A DNA stretch of 64,000 bases from assembly GCA_010405405.1 (NCBI GenBank), contig MU004231.1, positions 2,846,401-2,910,400 of the forward strand. Direction: 5' to 3'. A program made the translations under genes and the position numbers. Source of the stretch: Microthyrium microscopicum (taxonomy: Eukaryota > Ascomycota > Dothideomycetes > Microthyriales > Microthyriaceae). Under the pieces are notes generated by a model. The model worked only from the letters and a program-made list of their open reading frames with translations. It was not told the origin of the DNA and did no database searches. Below are positions 58,215 through 64,000 of the stretch, piece after piece. Positions within the stretch are counted from its first letter, which is position 1; the number at the start of each line of letters is the position of its first letter.

Positions 58215-59340
58215 ATTACCGCACCTGTTCCGTAAGACCGTTTGGTTGCTAACATCAACATCCCACACACTGCAAACTGGAAGAAATGTCGCAGCACGTC
58301 GGCGACTTCCAGCTACCGTAGTCAAAAGGAACAACGGATCTCTTGGAAGTTGGTTTTAGGATCAGCTTGTCTCTTCTGCATGAGTGGGATCCAATAATCG
58401 ATGAACGGGTTATGGCTGTGGGCAGTCGCACAAGCGCCAGATTATGAGCTTGTACCAATCTTTACTCGTTGTGCATGGAAGAGGTTGTTATGCCTCATCG
58501 CAGCCGATCCAGACCAGGGCCTTTTGAGGTTATCTCTACAATGCAGTAATAGTGCAATTTATAGTTATGTACGCACTTTTAGACTGATAGTAGGTTAGTA
58601 GGTTGCTTTGAGTTGTCCAACACTGCCCAAGGATTATGGATCGTACAAGGTAGAAGATAGGCCGACACGTAATCTGTTGGAATGGGCAAAGTTCAAATGT
58701 TACCCTAGCACTGGAGGTGCAGATAAAGTTATGGATCAATGTTGGGGACCTACCTTTTTGGGCTGTCTCATCTTTCCAACATCACCAGAGCCACATCCCT
58801 TTCCATCCTATGGTGTTCGTGCACGTTATAGCGTCGAGCTTTTGACCAATGTCCTCACCAGATTTCAGCCAAATCACAACCTTATTTCGTATGAGAGGGG
58901 GCAGTTTTTGGTGAGAATTCGGGGCCAAGCTATCCCAAACAGGTTTGGTAAGGACGGTTGTGGCGGGTGTTGATAATTTAGCGTAGGATGGAAAGGGATG
59001 CCGCCAGCCAACACCCGCCCGAGCGAGTCGAGAAGTATCGGATAATTGTTGCCAATTACATCAAGATCCGATCGGGTGAGGTAGATGCACTGTGGTAGCT
59101 GTGATGCCTTCATTGGCTGAAACTCAGCTTTCAAGACGCTTGTGCAAATAGAGTAAGGTGGTAGAACGAACGTGCTTGCAAGGTTGAAGGCGCTGACAAG
59201 CTGCAAAAACCCCGCCAAGACTGCAGCTTGAATTTCGGGTCCGAGCAAAAGACTAAAAATTTCAGCGCTGAAGACGACACCGCACCCTCGAGCTGTATGC
59301 CATAGAGCTGTCATTGGTATAATTAGAACATTGCTGGGAC
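58215..59340. other. Intergenic between MITE and RRP8
   Basis: About 1.1 kb. Two overlapping frames on opposite strands (58608-58973 and 58874-59314) were examined; neither has a recognisable domain. It contains the RRP8 promoter. Confidence 0.45.
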
Positions 59341-60825
59341 ATGTTTTCCGTTTCTGGATGGTCCGTTACGGCACCATTGAAGACACAAGCCGACGTCACC
59401 AAGATCCCCAATAAAGCAGAAGGCTCCAAAGGCACGAAACGGAAAAGAGATGGACCTAGTACTGTGACAGGCGACAATGTTGTTAGCTTATGGGAGCATC
59501 ATATTGAAGGCAAGAGTCCCAAGAAGAAAGCAAAGAAAAAGCCACGCAAAGAGAAAAGAGATGCCGCTCAGCAAGATGAAGCTCAGGACGAGAAGACTGC
59601 ACAGAACGGAGATGCTACCGAGAAAGAGACACCACAACAAAATTCTACGAAATCCAAATCGACATCTGTTGCAACAGTAGAAGAAGGCACGAAGAAGCAA
59701 CAGAAGAAAGAAAAGGCAAAGAGCAAGACCACCACCAAAGATCAGGACAAATCTCAGCTTCCATCGACTATCAAACCGAAAGCAAAGCCAGCCACAGAGC
59801 CAAAGCTCACGCCCCTTCAAGCTTCCATGCGAGCCAAGTTATCGTCTGCTAGATTTCGACATCTGAATGAACAGCTTTATACCACTCCATCTAACACTGC
59901 GCTTACGCTTTTTACCGAATCGCCTTCACTCTTTTCCGAATATCACGCTGGTTTTCGACAACAAGTTGAAGTGTGGCCAGAGAATCCTGTAGACGGCTAT
60001 ATATCAGACATTCGCACGCGAGGCAAACTACGACGAGCACCGAACCCCAACTCCTCTGTCAAATCTACACCACTCTCTTTTCCCCTGCCCAGAACCAAAG
60101 GAACCTGCACAGTTGCGGATCTCGGCTGTGGCGATGCTAGACTCTCCTCTGAGCTTCAGTCCAATTTTACACGCCTAAATCTCAAAGTACTGTCATTTGA
60201 TCTGCATTCGCCCAGTCCACTAGTCACCCGCGCTGACATTGCTGCTCTTCCATTACCCGATGGTGCAGTCGATGTCGCCATCTACTGCCTGGCCTTGATG
60301 GGCACCAACTGGCTCGACTTTATCGACGAGGCATGTCGAGTACTGCGCTGGCATGGTGAGCTGTGGATAGCAGAGATCAAGAGCCGATTCAGTCGTGCCA
60401 AGGAGAGGTCAGTTGGAGGAATTGGAGCTGTTCGCCAGGACTCTTCCAACAAGAAGAATCGGAAAAATCAAGATGAAACAGAGGAACTGTTGGAGGAGGA
60501 AGCTGATGGCTCTGCAGAGGCCAAGCGGGAAACGGATGTTAGTGGTTTTGTTGAAGCTCTTCGAAAACGCGGCTTTGTTCTTGCTGGAGATGAACGACAG
60601 GCGGTGGACATGACGAATAAGATGTTTGTCAAATTGCGGTTCATGAAAGCTGTTAAGCCGACTCGGGGTAAGAACGTTAGTGCTGAAGAAGAGGAAGAGC
60701 CTTCGAAAGCGGGCACTCAATGGCAGAAGAAGGATAAGAAGAAGAAGTTCATTGATGACAAGGGGCCAGAAATTGGCGAGGACGAGGGGAAGATTCTCAA
60801 ACCGTGTGTTTACAAGCTACGATGA
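59341..60825 (+). CDS. RRP8: 25S rRNA adenine-N1 methyltransferase Rrp8
   Basis: A 494-residue intronless frame. The first 170 residues are a Lys/Glu-rich disordered tail (KSPKKKAKKKPRKEKRD and similar), typical of nucleolar proteins. The conserved Rrp8 block begins LTPLQASMRAKLSSARFRHLNEQLYT, with FTESPSLFSEYHAGFRQQVEVWP and then the SAM-binding motif I VADLGCGDARL, FDLHSP, and DVAIYCLALMGTNWLDFIDEACRVL, ending WIAEIKSRF. A second charged insertion lies in the C-terminal part (ELLEEEADG) before GFVEALRKRGFVL and KMFVKLRFMKA. It makes m1A in helix 25.1 of 25S rRNA and aids early cleavage at site A2. It is convergent with the calpain gene, with stops 200 bases apart. Confidence 0.95.
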   Translation: MFSVSGWSVTAPLKTQADVTKIPNKAEGSKGTKRKRDGPSTVTGDNVVSLWEHHIEGKSPKKKAKKKPRKEKRDAAQQDEAQDEKTAQNGDATEKETPQQNSTKSKSTSVATVEEGTKKQQKKEKAKSKTTTKDQDKSQLPSTIKPKAKPATEPKLTPLQASMRAKLSSARFRHLNEQLYTTPSNTALTLFTESPSLFSEYHAGFRQQVEVWPENPVDGYISDIRTRGKLRRAPNPNSSVKSTPLSFPLPRTKGTCTVADLGCGDARLSSELQSNFTRLNLKVLSFDLHSPSPLVTRADIAALPLPDGAVDVAIYCLALMGTNWLDFIDEACRVLRWHGELWIAEIKSRFSRAKERSVGGIGAVRQDSSNKKNRKNQDETEELLEEEADGSAEAKRETDVSGFVEALRKRGFVLAGDERQAVDMTNKMFVKLRFMKAVKPTRGKNVSAEEEEEPSKAGTQWQKKDKKKKFIDDKGPEIGEDEGKILKPCVYKLR

Positions 60826-61024
60826 GCACGATTATGTATTACTCGGAATACAGTGATTCTCTCCATTACAATTGCTTCTTCATACTAGGACTGAAAGATC
60901 AAATATCTCCATTTGCCGTGCGTGGTATCTGTACTATCATCCAATTCATATCCCTTTTCGTCCCACATTATATCCTCCAATCATTCATATCTCATAACCA
61001 TCCATATCATCACAATTCAACCCA

Positions 61025-64000
61025 TCAAACCGGACTCCTCGCCCTCCCCATAGCAATCTCACTTCTCCCCCTCCTCTCCCTCCCCCTAACAACCTCAATA
61101 CCAGCCCCCTCATCCAAACTACACACCCGCAATCCAATAACACACGTCGCCTGCCACGGATCATCCGCATACATCTCATCATCACTGCTCCCACTCCCAC
61201 TGCCCCTTCCACCCGCGCCCAGCCCTCCATCATCACCGTCACTCCTATCGCTCGATGGCGGCCCATCAATATCGCTGTCCCATGGAAAATCATCGTCGCA
61301 TACGGAGCTCACTGGACTGATCGGTGGGCCCCTGTCAGAGCCGCCGGAGGAGAAGGAGCGCCGGCGGTGGTGCATGTGGCGAGGTGGGCCGGGTGGCATC
61401 ATGCCTGGGCGTGGACGGTCGATTATTATTACTTCGCCGGGTGGTGGTGGGCCGGGCGGGCCGTGGTGGCCTGGATGGCCGGGAGGTAAGTGGCGTGGAG
61501 GGGGAGGGAAGTTTTGGGGGAAGCGTGGGCCGCGGATATTGGGGTCGTCGTCAGTGGGTTTCTGGGGATGATCGGTAGGCTTTGGTGGTGAGGTATCTGG
61601 TGCATCTGGGCTCTCAGCTTGGTTGTCGGTGTCTTGGGAGTCTTTGGGTGTTGGCTCGAAGACGAAGACTTTGGACGGAGGGATTTTCTCTTCTGGTGGG
61701 ACGGTGGGTTTGTCTGTGTCGTTTGATGCTTCTGGCTCGACGGATGCTGTGGACGATCCAGGAGTTATAGGGGCTACGCGCTCCTGAGCTTTACTTTTAG
61801 GCACATCAAGCGGAATGTGTTTGGGGCGCTTTGGTCTTTCTTCTCCAGAATCATATGGGGAACCTTCACTTCCTGAAGACTCGCTGCTTGTCGAAGAGAT
61901 ATCCGATGCGCTTTCAACTTCCTGGGGAGAAATCCTATGGTCTCCGTTGAGAGGATTGACTAGTTTGGTATCGCCAGTGTGCTCCGGATCGTCGGCTTTG
62001 TTAGTACCGTCATCATCCGGTGCTGTCTTGCCTTTTTTCTTCTTCTCCGCTTTCCTGGCCTTTCTTTGCTTCCTTGCCTTTCTGTGAGCCTTCTTCTGAC
62101 GGGCATATTCCTCTTTCTCTTTCTTGATCTGCTCGTCTCTCTTCTTTTTCAGTTCCTCATCCCTCTTCTTCATCTTTTCATCTCTAATCTTCTTTTTCGC
62201 TGCCACCTTTTTATCAAGTTCATCTCTCAGGCGCTTATGTCTAGCCTTCTCTCTGTCTCTCTCCTTCTGACGACGAGCTCTTTGCCTGACCATCTCGTCT
62301 CGATTGCGCTGCTTATTCTCTTTCAACTCATTGTCATAATTTCCAATTTCAAGCTCGCGCAGTTTGCCTTTGGAGTGAGTGAGATCAAAACTTTTTCCAA
62401 TGGCCAGAAGCTTTTCCCGACGATCATCCCGATACTCGCGAATGATCTGATCTGGGGTTCTCTTGTTATCGACGCGTTCCGCAGTGATCTTTAGAAGAAG
62501 CTCGTAAGTGCCAGGCTCAAGATCAATTTCAGCATTGCATGACCGCATATTTCCAGACTGCTGCATTGAACGCAGCAGGTAAATATTCTCGCCTTTCTTG
62601 TACAGTCTGAAATGTAGGCTATACTTGTAGCGACCAGTCAAGCCCTTGAAATATCGCGTATCTGGTTGCGACAGGACTAAAACGACAGGCCCGGCCTTGG
62701 TAACAGTCACCTCAAAGCCAGTGTCAAGATAATCCGTGGTCCAGGGCACATTGACTGAAGTCCATTGCTGCGTTACAGTCCATTCCGGGCCAATAAGGCG
62801 AATTCTGTCGATAACAGGATAGTACTTCAAGAAATCCTGATAGGAAATAAAGAATGTTCCATCGTCGCCCATCGTATGATTCAGCTCTTTCAAGACATCT
62901 GGCGTCCATTCTTTGCTTCCATCACTCCAAGCTCCGTTCCATTCTTGGTTGCCCCAAGGATTGTGAAGCTTTAGAAGTCTGATCTTGCCATCTTTGGTTA
63001 TCTCCTTCTTCCTCTTCTCTTGCTCTTCCTTCAATTTCTTTTTGGAAAGCTTCCTGCCTTCGAGGGGCGGTGCATCAATCTCGCGGGCTTCTAGAACTGT
63101 ATATGCATGACCTCTCACGAAACCCTCGTCATCAGCCGAATCACTATCACGACCTTTCCGAGTTCCACATCCGAAGAGAAACTTGTCATTGACTTGCATC
63201 AATTCGCCCCAGAGTTGGGCCTTGTCCAAGACATTCTCTGAGCGAACATAGCTTGCAACACCGCCAGTCAGATCTTCGATTCCTTCACTACACAGTGTGA
63301 GTTGAAATAACAGGTCGAGACTGACTTGACTTACCCAGTGACTCCGCCATCAATTGATTGATAGTCGCCGTGCGCTTTCGCGTATGCTTTCTCGATCAAT
63401 GGTAGCCAGGTCTCATTCGACTCTCGACAACTGCCAAAGTACAGCGCATTACTTCCTCGACGTAGAGTTTGCGAAAAGTCCTTGGGCAGCACTTGGACGA
63501 CATGCCCCATTTCTTGCAAAGAATGTGTAAGAGCATTCTTATCACCTCGAGTGATAACCAAAAAGTCTGTAGGATGTTGTTGCTGGTCGTCGGAATATCG
63601 AAGAGCAAGTCTATCATCCACAACCTCCGATATCCATTCACCATCTATATCATTAGTTGACGCTCCTTAAAACTGCTTGTATGCTCTTACCGCGGAAGAA
63701 AACAAATCCATACACTCCAACCTTTTCATCTCTGGCGACACAGAGCTTTTCGATCAGCTCTGGCTTTCCACTCAGTGCTGTGATTGCTGCTAGAAACCAA
63801 CAGTCTCCGACATTGCCTTGTCGAATGTCGTTGGCGCTAGGCCCATCTTCGAAGAATTCCGGCTCGTCAAATATATCCTATAAAAATAAGCCCATGCTCC
63901 TGTGACTTTCAATAATCCTTACCTCGACTCTCTTGACCGCTCCAACTCCCACCACATCCTTCACAGATGAAGGTTGCTCATCAGCGCCCAGGGATACAAG
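61025..64000 (-). CDS. Calpain-type cysteine protease, partial at the right edge
   Basis: Four exons are visible: 64000-63923 (incomplete at the window edge), 63877-63691, 63644-63335 and 63287-61025. The whole papain-like triad is present: QGNVGDCWFLAAI (Cys), GFVRGHAYTVLEARE (His) and LLKLHNPWGNQEW (Asn). After the protease core comes a domain III-like beta region (WTVTQQWTSVNVPWTTDYLDTGF, GPVVLVLSQPDTRYF, YSLHFRLYKKG). A charged helix of about 120 residues (repeats of RDE, KKRDEE, RKARK) follows, then a Ser/Pro-rich acidic tail with FPPPPRHLPPGHPGHHGPPG, ending soon after ADDPWQATC. The long K/E coiled-coil and proline-rich tail are known in fungal calpains not of the PalB/Rim13 type. No signal peptide can be judged because the N-terminus is missing. 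No EF-hands were found. Confidence 0.9.

Noticed and set aside
58874-59314. 146-codon minus-strand frame before RRP8
   Set aside because: No motif, overlaps another unsupported frame and the RRP8 promoter.

Overview
The window comes from a filamentous ascomycete, most likely a Leotiomycetes-type plant-associated fungus (class-level inference from gene content only). Genes are compact, with introns mostly of 45-70 bases (GT..AG, CTAAC/CTAAT-like branch sites). There are cutinase and GH43 genes, a BYS1-type secreted protein, and typical fungal housekeeping genes. Two large blocks have been AT-saturated in the manner of repeat-induced point mutation (RIP): CA and TG dinucleotides are almost absent.

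Layout. 1-422: short unique flank. 423-10362: RIP-ruined Ty3/gypsy-like LTR element (152-base LTRs, 5-base target duplication GGCAT). 10363-32230: a gene island of about 21.9 kb holding a BYS1-like secreted protein, an FKBP12 prolyl isomerase, HIS2 histidinol-phosphatase, an R3H protein, a TMEM97/EXPERA membrane protein, a RecQ-like helicase, a double BTB/KCTD-like protein, a tRNA-like remnant and two F-box/LRR-type genes. 32231-41833: a second copy of the same LTR family in the same orientation (target duplication GCCAT). 41834-64000: a gene-dense arm with DRE2, a TMEM53/DUF829 hydrolase, a secreted GH43 enzyme, mevalonate diphosphate decarboxylase, holocytochrome c synthase, a kinesin, a cutinase, a small cysteine-containing secreted protein, a basic unknown protein, a 310-base MITE, RRP8, and a calpain running off the right edge.

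How the genes relate. There are no operons and no obvious biosynthetic cluster. Several genes serve core metabolism: HIS2 (histidine), MVD1 (isoprenoids/sterols), DRE2 (cytosolic Fe-S assembly), HCCS (cytochrome c maturation) and RRP8 (rRNA base methylation). A looser theme is the host or plant interface: cutinase with a small secreted protein beside it, GH43 about 6 kb away, and BYS1-like at the edge of the first LTR block.

Most notable are: (1) the two LTR elements share LTRs, pol region and 3' tail but carry different modules in the same slot, bounded on the left by a pair of 24-base imperfect palindromes 62 bases apart; (2) a GC-AG intron cuts the GYSQG nucleophile elbow of the cutinase; (3) a TAGTAG tandem acceptor in the FKBP12 gene; (4) an intron-bearing tRNA-like sequence with no 5' acceptor strand; (5) a MITE with 29-base perfect inverted ends. 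I did not find an unmistakable new defence or biosynthetic system.
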